This document shows positions 1-11,161 of a stretch of 64,000 bases of DNA, piece after piece. How positions within the stretch are numbered: position 1 is the first letter of the stretch; each line of letters opens with the position of its first letter. The position numbers and the translations under genes are program-made. Under the pieces are notes generated by a model. It saw only the letters and a list, made by a program, of their open reading frames with translations. It did no database searches and was not told the DNA's origin. The stretch is from Lithobates sylvaticus (lineage: Eukaryota > Chordata > Amphibia > Anura > Ranidae): NCBI GenBank assembly GCA_028564925.1, contig CM053033.1, forward strand, positions 110,626,752 to 110,690,751. The letters run 5' to 3'.

Positions 1-86
1 TGGGGAGAGGCCTGGACTGGCCCTTCTCCCTGGAGTCCTTTCAGCCGCTGGAGAGAAGACAGGGTGACTGGGATCACTCCGTCATG
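1..86. repeat. Left arm of an inverted repeat flanking the retroelement ORF region
   Basis: The first 86 bases match the reverse complement of 1552-1637 with very few differences (both contain CAGCCGCTGGAGAGAAGACA on opposite strands). The arms enclose the antisense ORF region at 296-1446. The window begins inside or at the edge of this arm, so it may extend further left. Confidence 0.85.
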
Positions 87-295
87 CTGTTGGGGATTTG
101 GGCCGACCGCCCAGCATCCCTGGAGTATACAAGTGGGGACTGCAGTCCCATCCCCCAATATCAGCTCAAGCTGCAGTTGTGTGTAGGGGCCAGTAGCATT
201 CTGCCCTGTTAGCACCTCAGCTGAGGACCCCACATCATCCACTCCGGCTAACTGTTGGAGAGTGACCATCACCATCTCACCACGGGCCCCAAGAA

Positions 296-1446
296 CTACT
301 GCAGGTGTGGGGCAGAGGTCTTGGACCCTCTGGTGACCAGCACTTGAGTTGGAGGAGACTCTTGTAACTCCACAGTTGCCGGTGCTGGGCAGAGCACAGT
401 GAAGTTTGGCCCTAATACCAGCTCTTCTGCTGGAGGCTCATCAGGTTGTTTTTCCTCAGCAGAAAAGTCTATCAAATCCCCTGTCTCTGCAACTGGTGTC
501 TGGGGATATAGGTTCACCATCTCCTGTCCATGGAACCCAGAAGATGCTAGCAGTGCTGAGCAGAGGTTGGCAGAGCTCTGGCCGGTTGTCAGCACTTCAG
601 CTTTGGGGATGGCAATTTCCAGATTTTCCACTGCCGATTCCCTGGCATGCTGCTGGACACAGGCACATTCCTCCATCCAAGATCATCCCATGCAGAAACA
701 GGATCATCAAGGTCAGTCAGCACTTGCTGCATCCGCCATAAGACCTCCGCGTCCATAGCTGCAGGGGCAGGTTGGCAAAGCACACTGTTACTCTGCCACA
801 TTGCTGACTCTTTAGCCAGGATTTCAGAGTTGTCCACTGGTATTTCCTGATAGACCCAGGCAAAGGGAGCCCCACCCTGCTGCTGAGCAGAGTCTAGCAG
901 CTGTCTGTAGGCCATCTCCAGCTCCCATTCCTGAGCGGCCAGGAACTCCAAATCTTCCTGTGCCCAGAGCACTTCCGAGATGTTCAATCTTTGCTCTCTG
1001 TGCTCCATTATTTCCTCCAAACGCCACTCCAGATCACTCCCAAGGTCAGGGTCCTCGGACAACCTCCAGTATAACAATCCCAGGCCATCATAGTCAAAGC
1101 CTTCCGTGGGGCTGTCATCCGCTGTCCACGGGCACACTTGGGCTACATACCACCAGAGGGCTCTGTAGCTCTCGTCCAACCGCATTTCTGCCCGGATCAG
1201 CCTGCTTAACTCAGCTGTCCACTCCTGCTTCGGTTGTTCCCCCAATAACAGCATTCGTACTTCATACTGCGACCAGTACCTTACATGGATGGAGGGGAGA
1301 ACTTTTCCCTGGTGTCGCTGCTCACAGGCTAGCGCTTCCTTCCAGAGTTGTAGGCGGACAGAATCATACCATCCCAGCAGGACCTGCAGCGATACTGATC
1401 CTCTGTGCTTTATCCGCATCTCTCGCAACCTCCTTCCGAATTCCTC
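296..1446 (-). mobile_element. Gag-like ORF region of an LTR-type retroelement, broken
   Basis: The minus strand reads as a hydrophilic, Trp- and Glu-rich protein starting MEEEFGRRLREMRIKHRG, with many charged helices and no catalytic motif I can name. I assign it to a retroelement because it lies between 86-bp inverted repeats and next to a polypurine tract and LTR (1807-2483). Gag-like is a guess from composition and position; it could equally be an accessory ORF. The reading is interrupted at least once, so this is a fossil. Oddly, it runs antisense to the orientation implied by the polypurine tract and LTR. Confidence 0.45.
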
Positions 1447-1551
1447 TTCCATGGTGGCTGGTATCTGTACCTCTCCTGCTATCCGGACCTTGGATCCAGG
1501 CGGAGGTTTGGATGTCCCTGACTGCAGGAAGTATCCCACTGCTTGACAACA

Positions 1552-1637
1552 ATGTGACGGTGTGATCCCAGTCACCCTGTCTTCTCTCCAGCGGCTGAAA
1601 GGACTCCAGGGAGAAGGGCCAGTCAAGGCCTCTCCCC
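1552..1637. repeat. Right arm of the inverted repeat
   Basis: Reverse complement of 1-86. Together the arms bound about 1.46 kb, as expected if the middle segment was inverted by recombination between the arms, or if two oppositely oriented copies of one element were fused. Confidence 0.85.
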
Positions 1638-1806
1638 AGCGGCGGGCAGGTTCTCTGAGAGAGGCAGAGGTTGGCTGGGTAAGTAATGCTATGTTTGAGA
1701 CAATATATTTGGGGAACTGTGTGGATACCGGCAATGGGAAACTGGAACTACTGACTAACTTCGGAGTTAACCCGTCTGGGGTCTCCTCCTGTGTTAGTCT
1801 CCTGCC

Positions 1807-1816
1807 AAAAGGGGAG
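1807..1816 (+). other. Polypurine tract before an LTR
   Basis: AAAAGGGGAG lies three bases before the LTR start at 1820. This is the usual position of the plus-strand primer of a retroelement, so the element runs left to right with this as its 3' LTR. Confidence 0.6.
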
Positions 1817-1819
1817 ATG

Positions 1820-2483
1820 TGTGACAGGAGTGACTTTGGGTCGGGGGTTTGTGGAACTCGACTTGCCCTGGAGAGTTCTGGAGGCTCCTTGTCCAGCTTC
1901 CCTGGACCCTCTTATGTGTAAATCACCCTGTGTCTCTAGGGCACATGGTGAATCTGTGCTAGTCCGATTCAATGCAGGATATATGTAAAGACTATTCTTA
2001 GTTTGTTGATGAACTCAAGATGAACTCAAGATGTTAATTGAGAGAGCTGATCACATTGTCCTCTGTACAATGTAGGAGATGGGCCGACTCCTAATGGAGC
2101 TCCTGCTGTCTTGTGGAGTTGATGATATTAGCATTTAACATGTGTGAAGCTCAGTGACAACAAGTCTGACATGTAGTGAAATCCTGATGGGCACAGAGTC
2201 ACATCGGCTGCTTAAAGGGATTAGTTAATTAGCTCATGTTAATTTGTTACAGGTGTATTGTTAGAGTAAAATGAGCAGGAGGGGAGGGGGGGGTCTCCTC
2301 TTCTACTGTATATAAATACTTGTCAGTTTGGTTCTAATAAAACAGTCCATGTTGAGCAGCTAAGCAAGTGTCATCTCGTTTGGCGCTTGGGAGCGGTTGG
2401 AATATCTGAGATCCACATTCAGACTGGGAGGAAGTGGTATATGACAAAAGCACTCAAGAGGAGTGTGGGAGCGTTTCGTCACA
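1820..2483 (+). mobile_element. LTR (3' LTR of a broken LTR retroelement)
   Basis: A 664-bp block starts TGTGACAG and ends CGTCACA, giving the TG...CA ends and short inverted repeat of an LTR. A TATA-like TATATAAA sits at 2309-2316 and AATAAA at 2336. The stretch from GTTAATTAGCTCATGTTAAT through the AATAAA clearly resembles the solo LTR at 43988-44958, so both belong to one family (Ty3-like by general appearance only). No partner 5' LTR lies in the window. Confidence 0.75.
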
Positions 2484-3082
2484 CGCCCCATCACCATTTT
2501 TCTCTTGGTGTCAGGAAAACTTGTGAGAAGTGATTCATTCTGATAGCAGAGGAACGAAGCAGCAGACAGAGATGACAGTCGGTGCTCCTAATTGATACAA
2601 GTACACACTATATAGGGATATGCTTTGTTCATATTTCATGCCTTAGGTTTACAACCACTTTGGGACTTCATGACCACAGTCTATGTGAATATGGTATTGT
2701 CTAACTCCGTGTCTGCATGCTTAATAGGTTCCGGACCGCCTTCCTTACATTTACTGTGGCAAGGCGGCCCGGCTGCGTGAAACGGCATACCTGTACGCTA
2801 TTGAAAAATTTGTTTGACAAAGCTTAAACAAAAAAATTCTGTAGTTTTACATTACCGTTTATGATGTTATAGTTGAGACAGTGTGAATTTGTACAGGACA
2901 CACAATTTAGATATCCTCTGGATTTGATTCAGAATTGTTTTAATGGCAGGGTTCCACCCCCAGTGCACCCTCTGAGTTATGCTGATGGAACTGACAGAAT
3001 AACTTGTTTTTTTTTTTGCCAACAATTTTCCCACAGAAATGTTGGCTAGATTTGGGGCTGAGATTGTTCTAAGATATATAAA
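2484..3082. other. Non-coding interval
   Basis: I see no gene. At about 2730-2800 there is a GC-rich patch (ATTTACTGTGGCAAGGCGGC) loosely like the GC-rich end of the TTAA elements; otherwise AT-rich DNA with short T runs. Confidence 0.5.
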
Positions 3083-3400
3083 AGTGGAGTTCGACCCAAA
3101 AGTGGAAGCTCCGCTCATCTGCTTCTTCCCTCCCTCCGATGCTACATTTGGCCCCTTTCTTGGGGAGGGGGGAACAGGTTCCTATCCCCACTTCCAGGAG
3201 ACCTGGCTGCAGCAAGATGCGGCGACATCCCCCGGAAGTTGGGGGCCATTCACAAAGCGCTTTGTGCATGTGCAGTAGGGGGCCAGCTGTGAAGCCGCAA
3301 GCCGCACCCGAGAGCCGATGGAAACATCGGCTGGGGTGCCGACATCGCTGGATTCCAGGACAGGTAAGCGCCGAATATTAAAATTCAGATACAGTATATG
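3083..3400 (+). mobile_element. MITE, 'GCGGAGTTCCACCC' family (family A), degraded
   Basis: Starts AAAGTGGAGTTCGACCCAAA and carries the family core: CCCCACTTCCAGGAGACC, GCATGTGCAGTAGGG, CTGTGAAGC and CGGCTGGGGTGCCGACATC. The same order of words occurs at 41696-42080, and a more diverged version at 29957-30235. No coding capacity. A 17-bp G run follows at 3428-3444. Confidence 0.65.
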
Positions 3401-4578
3401 TAGCTCGTGACTTGTAATTTTTTCGTCGGGGGGGGGGGGGGGGGCTGGACCTCTTCTTAAGTTAGCTGGCTGCAAAGACATATATATACCCTATGTCACA
3501 AGTGTTGATGCTGTTGTTTTATACACAAAGGAGCTTTACATTTTTATGACTAATCATTCATTTTTAGTTACATTTTGACATTGCATCCACTTAGCACTGA
3601 AGTTTTAAACAAGCCTTTGGGAGTTTATTCTTTATTCACAGTAAAAGCAATTAATTCACTGTTGACCTTAGAATCAGCAGTAACTTGACCCAGAACGGTC
3701 TGCAGTAGTCACATACGTGATGTCCCAGGAGAGCTTCTCTCATTCTCATGTTCTCTCTCTCTTTGCTTCCTTTGGACTAGCCTCTTACTTTAGACCTCCC
3801 ATACTCTTGCTGTGTCAGCCACAAGACAAGGCTGGTGGGAACTTCAGCACTCAATGCGTGAAGAAGCTATGATTTATTTAACTAACAGGCTGAGTGGTTT
3901 TTGCACAGATGAACACTAAGCTCTGAAGGCATCTGCTGTCAATGGCGTTTCAGGCAAGCTATAATGCCACCAAAAATATTCTGTATTCAGGACAGGATAC
4001 AAAGCAGTTTGGGAGAGGTCATGTTTGCTTTTGCATGCAGAGCGTGGTGAATTGCAAATCCAATATGGCAACAATTATGCCATTCAGCAAAGTGTTATTT
4101 TCTCTGCACAATCATTTAAAAACAAGGCCACGAAAAACAGTACAGAAAGCTTCAGCTGCTTGGGCAGTGATGTCATATTTTAAAAGCACAAAAAAACAAA
4201 TAGTAATGTTTGCAACTGGTTTTTGTATATGCATCTTCAAGGTTACATGTGCTTTGCTCATGTAGAGTGACTCAAAAGGTTGTCTTTAATGCCCTTCTCT
4301 CCAGCAGCACAAACGTACCTTTGATTCACTCCCCAGCCATTCAGATCAGCCACTGGCACTGAAGAATCTGGAGCTTCTGGCTATGGTAGAACATGTGACT
4401 TGCCCATTTTCCTCCCATGTGATTGGCCAGCTCTGTTCCAAAGGGGTAGAGTTTCCAGAGTAAGCTCCTAATAAAACTGAGCTCACCCTGCTTGTTTTCT
4501 TCAAACTCTTCGCAGCAGAGAGAAAGGAAAGGTAGTGCATGCTGCTAGAAAAGGAAGCATTAAAGCAAACACTGTTGC
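3401..4578. other. Non-coding interval
   Basis: No recognisable gene or repeat beyond the (G)17 run at 3428-3444. The open frame at 3942-4265 has no recognisable domain and no supporting context. Confidence 0.5.
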
Positions 4579-4815
4579 TTAACCACTTCAGCCCCGGACC
4601 AATTGTCAGCTTAAGGACCAGAGGTCTTTTTTCAATTTCGCACTGCACTACTTTAACTGTAAAAAAAAAACTCAAAATTTTGCCAATAAGCGTATATTTA
4701 TTGGTTTGCGCAAAAGTTTATAGCGTCTACAAACTAGAGTACATTTTCTGGAATTTACACCGCTTTTTAATTTATGACTGCCTATTTCATTTCTTGAGGT
4801 GCTAAAATGGCAGAG

Positions 4816-5865
4816 AAGTACAAAACCCCCCAAATGACCCCATTTTGGAAAGTAGACACCCCAAGCTATTTGCTGAGAGGCATGTTGAGCCCATTGAATA
4901 TTTTTTTTTTTAGTCCCAAGTGATTGAATAAAGACAAAAATAAAAAATAATTTTTTTTTTCTTCAAAAAGTTGTCACTAAATGATATATTGCTCACACAT
5001 GCCATAGTTATATGTGGAATTGCACCCCAAAATACATTTTGCTGCTTCTCCTGAGTATGGGGATACCACATGTGTGGGACTTTTTGGGAGCCTAGCCGCG
5101 TACGGGGCCCCGAAACCCAAGCACCGCCTTCAGGATTTCTAAGGGTGCAAATTTTTGATTTCACTCCTCACTACCTATCACAGTTTCGAAGGCCATAAAA
5201 TGCCAAAATAGCACAAAACCCCCCCAAATGACCCCATTTTGGAAAGTAGACACCCCAAGCTATTTGTTGAGAGGCATGGTGAGTATTTTACAGCTCTCAT
5301 TTGTTTTTGAAAATGAAGAAAGTAAAGAAAAAAAATTTTTTTTTTTCTTTTTTTTCAATTTTCAAAACTTTGTGACAAAAAGCGACATCTGCAAAATACT
5401 CACAATACCTCTCAGCAAATAGCTTGGGGTGTCTACTTTCCAAAATGGGGTCATTTTGGGGGGTTTTATGCCATCTGGGCATTCCATGGCCTCCGAAACT
5501 GTGATTGGCAGTGAGAAGTGAAATAAAAAAAATTACTCCCTTAGAAAGCCTGAAGGCGGTGCTTGGTTTTTGGGGTTCCGTACGCAGCTAGGCTCCCAAA
5601 AGTCCCACACATGTGGTATCCCCGTACTCAGGAGAAGCAACAGAATGTATTTGGGGTGTATTTCCACATATGCCCATGACATGTTTGAGCAATATATCAT
5701 TTAGTGACAACTTTTTGTAAAAAAAAATATATATTTTTTTTTTTTTTCATTATTCAATCTCTTGGGACAAAAAAAAAAAAATATTTAATGGGCTCAACAT
5801 TGCTCTCAGCAAATAGCTTGGGGTGTCTACTTTCCAAAATGGGGTCATTTGGGGGGGGTTTGAAC
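4816..5865. repeat. Imperfect palindrome of about 1.05 kb inside copy 1
   Basis: The motif AAATGACCCCATTTTGG and its neighbour GACACCCCAAGCTATTTG occur in plus orientation near 4830 and 5225 and inverted near 5420 and 5830. The CCACATGTGTGGGACTTTTT block near 5065 is mirrored near 5600. The centre is an A/T run near 5335. Each arm is about 515 bp, and a transcript would fold into a long hairpin. The same structure is present in copies 2, 3 and 4. Confidence 0.85.
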
Positions 5866-8044
5866 TGTCCTGGCATTTTATGCACAACATTTAGAAGCCT
5901 ATGTCACACGTCACCCACTCTTCTAACCACTTGAAGACAAAGCCCTTTCTGACACTTTTTGTTTACATGAAAACATATTTTTTTTTTGCAAGAAAATTAC
6001 GTTGAACCCCCAAACACTATATATATTGTTAAAGCAAAGGCCCTACAGATTAAAATGGTGGGTGTTGCATTTTTTTTTTCCACACAGTATTTGCGCAGCG
6101 ATTTTTCAAACGCATTTTTTGTGGAAAAAATACACTTTTTTTTTATTTTAATGCACTAAAACACACTATATTGCTCAAATTTTTGATGAAATAAAAAATA
6201 TGATCTTAGGCCGAGTACATGGATACCAAACACGACATGCTTTAAAATTGCGCACAAACACGCAGTGGCGACAAACTACATACATTTTTAAAAGCCTTTA
6301 AAAGCCTTTACATGATACCACATTAGATTCACGGAGGAGGTCTACTGCTAAAATTACTGCCCTCGATCTGACCTTCGCGGTGATACCTCACATGCATGCT
6401 GCAATTGCTGTTTACATATGACGCCAGACCAACGCTTGTGTACGCCTTTGCGCAAGAGAAGGGGGGGCAGGGGTGCTTTTTTTTTTTTTTTTTTTTAGTT
6501 TTTTTTTTTATTTATTTAGCTTTTTTATTCTATTTTTAAACTGTTCCTTCCATTTTTTTTCTTTGTTATGATTTTTATTGTTATCTCAGGGAATGTAAAT
6601 ATCCCTATGATAGCAATAGGCAGTGACAGGTACTCTTTTTTTGAAAAAATTGGGTCTATTAGACCCTAGATCTTTCCTCTGCCCTCAAAGCATCTGACCA
6701 CACCAAGATTGGTGTGATAAAATGCTTTCCCAATTTCCCAATGGCGCGGTTTATATCCGGGAGGGGGGACATTCCCTCCTACTGCTTGTAAAAGCAGTCT
6801 AGAGGCTAATTACCCGCTAGAATTGCTTTTACATGAAAGCCGATCACTGGCTGAAAAGAATGATACCAAGATGATACCTAAACCTGCAGGCATCATTCTG
6901 GTATAACCATTCAAAGTCCAGCAACATACTGGACATATATTGTAATCTTTTTTTTTTTCATGCAGCCTCTTGGCTGAACGAAAAAAAAGAGATTGATTGG
7001 TGGGTATGCCCACCATTAGAATACCTCCCTTCATCCACCCACTTCTAATGATGGGCATACATGCACCATTTATATATGCCGATGCATGGGGGCATCCTCC
7101 CGCAAAAGTTATGCCGTGTACACACGGTCGGAATTTCGACCGTATGTACGTGGCATTAGGAGCCAATCGCTCCTCCCCGCCCCCTGCTGCCCCCATGCTT
7201 CGGCACATATGCTCTTTTTTTTAACTGTGGTGGTGAAATCACCTCCTACAGCGTTGGAGTCGCGGCTTTATGTATCGTGGGAGCAAACGCTGTTGCTGTC
7301 AAGATAAATAAATCCGCGCTGCAACTGAATGGCGCACCTGAAAACAAAAAAATGCTTAACACTAAAACACAGTAAACAAAATTACATACCTGAAAAGCAA
7401 GCATGATAAAACATGATAAAACATAATAAAACATTGCAGAATAGAATGGAGTAAAAAAAGAGCAACAATAGAGAGAGAGAGAGAACAATAAAACGACAAC
7501 TATTTTATTTTTTTTATTTTTTTGAGATTCACAGGTAAAAAAGCTCCTGACTGTTAGCGACTGAATCAAAACGCTACCACAAAAAAATGTTAGCGATCGC
7601 AGGGATCAGGCCTGACTCTGCGAACGCTGCAGTTATGTGTGCTTAGTGTTTTGTAAGTGACAGTGATCGATCGATACTGCACTTGGGTGGGCTGGGCTGG
7701 GCGGAGGGGGAAAACGCAGGTGCTAGCAGGTATCTGGGCTGATCCCGCTAACAATGCGTTTTTTTGGAACCCTAAACTGCTGGGACGCTAGTATAGATCT
7801 GATCAGATCAGATATTGATCTGTTCAGATACTATACCACTAAGGGAGGTGTATGCTTTGCGCGTGGGTGTTTGCGGTACTGGCACTAACCTGGGGCGACG
7901 CAGACCTTATTTGACCCTAAAACCTAATTGATATCACCCGCCGGGCGATCAGGGGGTTAAACCGTTATTGGGTAATAAATGGCGGGTGCCCTGACAGTAT
8001 AAAAAACAAGCTAACTAACCAGCGTCACCCGTAACAGTAATACA

Positions 8045-8870
8045 AAAAAAAACTGGTTACCTAGCGACACTAATGCAGCGATCAGAAAAACGATCGCTTA
8101 GTGACACTGGCAAAAGGGGGTGAAAGGGTTAACTAGGGGCAATCAGGGGGTTAAACCTTATTAGGTAATATATGGGGGTACCTGACGCTATATAAAAACC
8201 TGACGGGGAACCTAAATAACGAAATAACTAACTGGCTAACCAGCGTCACCAGTGACATTTTATACGGTGATCACTGGTGAAAGGGTTAACTCTAGGGGCA
8301 ATCAGGGGGTTAAAACCTTTATTTAGGTTGTAATATGGGGGTACCTGACCTATAAACCTATTTATGAACCTATATAAACATGGCGGTTAACCTAAAAAAA
8401 AACTGGTTACCTAGCGACACTAATGCAGCGATCAGAAAAACGATCGCTTAGTGACACTGGCAAAAGGGGGTGAAAGGGTTAACTAGGGGCAATCAGGGGG
8501 TTAAACCTTTATTAGGTAATATATGGGGGTACCTGACGCTATATAAAAACCTGACGGGGAACCTAAATAACGAAATAACTAACTGGCTAACCAGCGTCAC
8601 CAGTGACAGTTATACGGTGAAAGGGTTACTTAGGGGCAATCAGGGGGTTAAAACCTTTAGGTTGTAATATGGGGGTACCTGACCTAGAAAACTATTTATG
8701 AACCTCTTTTAAAAAAAAAAATGGTACCTAGCGACACAATGCAGCGATCAGAAAAACGATCGCTGACACTGGCAAAAGGGGGTGAAGGGGTTAACAGGGG
8801 CAATCAGGGGGTTAAACCTTTATTAGGGGGGGGGTGGGGGGCTTCCTAAAACTAACTGCCCTGACAGTTA
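8045..8870 (+). repeat. Tandem array of about 350-bp dimeric units inside copy 1
   Basis: GGTTACCTAGCGACACTAAT recurs at 8055 and 8405, with a shortened third start near 8722. Within each unit two related halves repeat GTGAAAGGGTTAACT, GGCAATCAGGGGGTTAAA and GGGGGTACCTGAC, so the unit is itself an old dimer. Copies 3 and 4 carry the same array; copy 2 has one unit fewer. Confidence 0.8.
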
Positions 8871-9238
8871 TTACAGTCACACTGACACTAAATGCAGTGA
8901 TCAGTAAATAAATGATCTGCAATTAGTGACACTGTGAGGGGGGGGGAGGGGGTGATGTGTACCTATGTGTACTGGTGTCAGTGTACTGTTTGTGCACTAA
9001 CCTTTACATCTTCTGTGCTCGGCGTTCCGGTCACATAGACCGGCGCACCGAGCGTGACATCACTTCCGCCTTCCTGTCTATACAATAGACAGGAAGGGGA
9101 AGCTTTTCATTCGCCAGGAGCGATCGCGAGGGGGTGGCCAGAAACCACTGGCCGTCCCCTCGTCCCGGATCGCTCCTGAGCGATGCCGACCGTCCCCGCC
9201 GGCGGAGGGGGGTCCGATCGGACCCCCCAACCGCCTGA

Positions 9239-9282
9239 AGAATGGCACGTTCAGGTACGTGGTTCTGCCTGTACGTGCCATT
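9239..9282. repeat. Subterminal hairpin of the TTAA element
   Basis: GAATGGCACGTTCAGG pairs with CCTGTACGTGCCATTC around a short loop. The same hairpin lies just inside the GC-rich end of copies 2 (from about 11204), 3 (from about 20389) and 4 (to about 50368); the 1-kb element at 55392 has a related, more diverged pair. Its retention suggests a role in transposition, as subterminal hairpins have in other families. Confidence 0.75.
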
Positions 9283-9290
9283 CTGCCGAA

Positions 9291-11161
9291 ACACTGCATA
9301 AGTAATATTGGATTCCCTGATATTTAAAAGCATAGTTTGCCACACGTGCCCTTTTAAAAATATCAGATGAACAGGTGGACTTTCTTAATTTGTTGCGAAG
9401 ATTGTCTTTTTTAGATGTCTTGAAGTGATTACAAAACATATTTCCTAATGTTAACCTGTGTATTATCCATACATTGCAAAGTAACAGGTCCCCTTTACCT
9501 TAGCTATCCCCTGCAGCACATTATTGCCTTTCTTTCACTCCCCCACCACGCAGTTCTGCTGCCATGCCATGAGCGGAGGAAAGTCGTTGTTAAGCTATCA
9601 ATTGGTGTTCAATATGGTAGAGCTGATTGGCAAAAAAACAGACTAAGTCATATGCTTCTCTGTAGCTGGAAGCATATTGGATTTCTTTGTCTCCAGGTGT
9701 TGAATGGCGAGGGTGGACATCCACGTAAGGATGAGCATATGCTGCAGAATGGTGGGCAAAGCACCCTCTTGCTTTTAAAATGTTTTTTTACTTTCGAGTA
9801 GAAGTGGTTAACCTACCCAAATAACTTGTTTATGATCACCAGCAGTGGTCGTCCTTCTTGGAACCACATCTGAGCAGTTGTTTTAGTGTTCTTGCAGAAC
9901 TTTTTCAAGACTGTTACTATTTAGAGACCTGAAGAACATTCTTTGGTGCAAAGCAACGTGGCTTCTGAATCCCTTTGTGTTTCAGTTGGTTGCAGAAGGC
10001 GAAGGAAGCATGATTGTGTTCCCGACATCACCTCGTTGGAACCCAATCACATTGGTTGGCTGCTATTTGAATAGCTTGGCCTGCATACACTCCCATTCAT
10101 TGCATATTCCCATTGAATTATGGTATGGTAAATGTAGTGCTGTTTTTCCCCTGTGGATGTGATGTGCAGCGCAAGCATATGTCCCCCCCCCCCCCCCCCC
10201 CCGTGTCCTGGAACATCACATTTCCTTTAGGAGCGGATGACTTTACCAGAATTAAAAGGCTAAGTTCACATGTGTGACTTTGCTTTGGGAGAGCCGTTTC
10301 CCCTCTAGTGCTGAGTTCCATCTATCCTGCGGTGACATAAGATTTGGGTGAGCCGTAACACGGTGCTGCAGAGGCCGGACACCATCCACTGAGCCACATT
10401 CTTGAGAGACAGCCATCATCCTAACCTTTACCAGTGTGGTGAGAGGGCAATAGCCCAACCTTATAGACATCATTGCCTCCTGCACCCGCTTTGGTGCCAA
10501 GGATATAGGCCAAACATCATAGACACTATACAGTATACAGACATCTCTACCTTCTATATCCCCGCTTCTACTTGTAGTTCTACAGAGGGCATCATCTTTG
10601 AGTCAGTGATCACTGTGATTCCAGCTGCAGTTTGGTCCCCACAGGAAGATTTTCTTCTTTGTTTATTTACAACCAATTGATTCAGGTTGTTTTGCCATTC
10701 AGAAATTCCTTGCATGCAGTTACTTCAAGGGCTAGCTGAAGATCAACTGGATTGTCACACAGTAATCCAGAACTACTTCTCATTGTTATCATTACTTTAG
10801 AGGAAAGCAGTATGAACCCAGGGTGTCAGGGGGTGGAGGACTTACTGGGTCACGACAACCAGAGGGGTCCTGATTTAACCAGCGACCCTCACGAGGGCAG
10901 CGCTACACTATATTGGTAGATAGGGATGCTGGAATTCAGAACAAAAAAATAAGGTGAACTTGGCCTTTGATTTGATTTCTGAAATTTCACTTGAGTATGG
11001 GGAAAGGTGTGAGTTGGTCTTCCATTTTAATTCTGACTATGAAAAGCCCCTTCAGTACCTAGATTTCTGGAGTCCTGGTTGCTTGATTAGCCACATTGTA
11101 AACCATATTTAGGTGGAACAGAGTCTGATACATTATTCCTAATCTAGCCCTGCTACTTTGC
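9291..11161. other. Non-coding interval between two inverted copies
   Basis: No gene recognised. Contains a (C)20 run at 10183-10202 and unique-looking sequence. The open frames at 9448-9801 and 9977-10162 lack recognisable domains. Confidence 0.5.

Larger units (their letters stand above)
4579..9290 (+). mobile_element. 5-kb TTAA-flanked non-autonomous DNA transposon, copy 1 (right tip missing)
   Basis: Begins TTAACCACTTCAGCCCCGG, matching the same end of copies 2-4. Parts in order: AT-rich left end (to about 4815); a palindrome of about 1.05 kb (4816-5865); an internal AACCACTTG element-like end near 5917; a module shared with the 1-kb element at 36004 (to about 6620); a pyrimidine-rich tract with CAG steps (7340-7500, minus strand); a tandem array of about 350-bp units (8045-8870); and a GC-rich end with a hairpin (9239-9282). 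The last 45 bp or so of the right end, including its TTAA, are absent. No transposase is visible. TTAA targets fit piggyBac or Kolobok; the ends alone do not decide. Confidence 0.85.

Noticed and set aside
6810-7208. 132-aa minus-strand frame repeated in several TTAA copies
   Set aside because: Frame length and ends vary between copies and it has no transposase-like motif; best seen as chance within recent copies.
8045-8870. CRISPR-like direct repeats
   Set aside because: Units are about 350 bp and tandem inside a eukaryotic transposon; no spacer structure.
9977-10066. Possible host exon after a TTTGTGTTTCAG acceptor-like site
   Set aside because: The short peptide is not recognised and no partner exon or donor with matching frame is visible.
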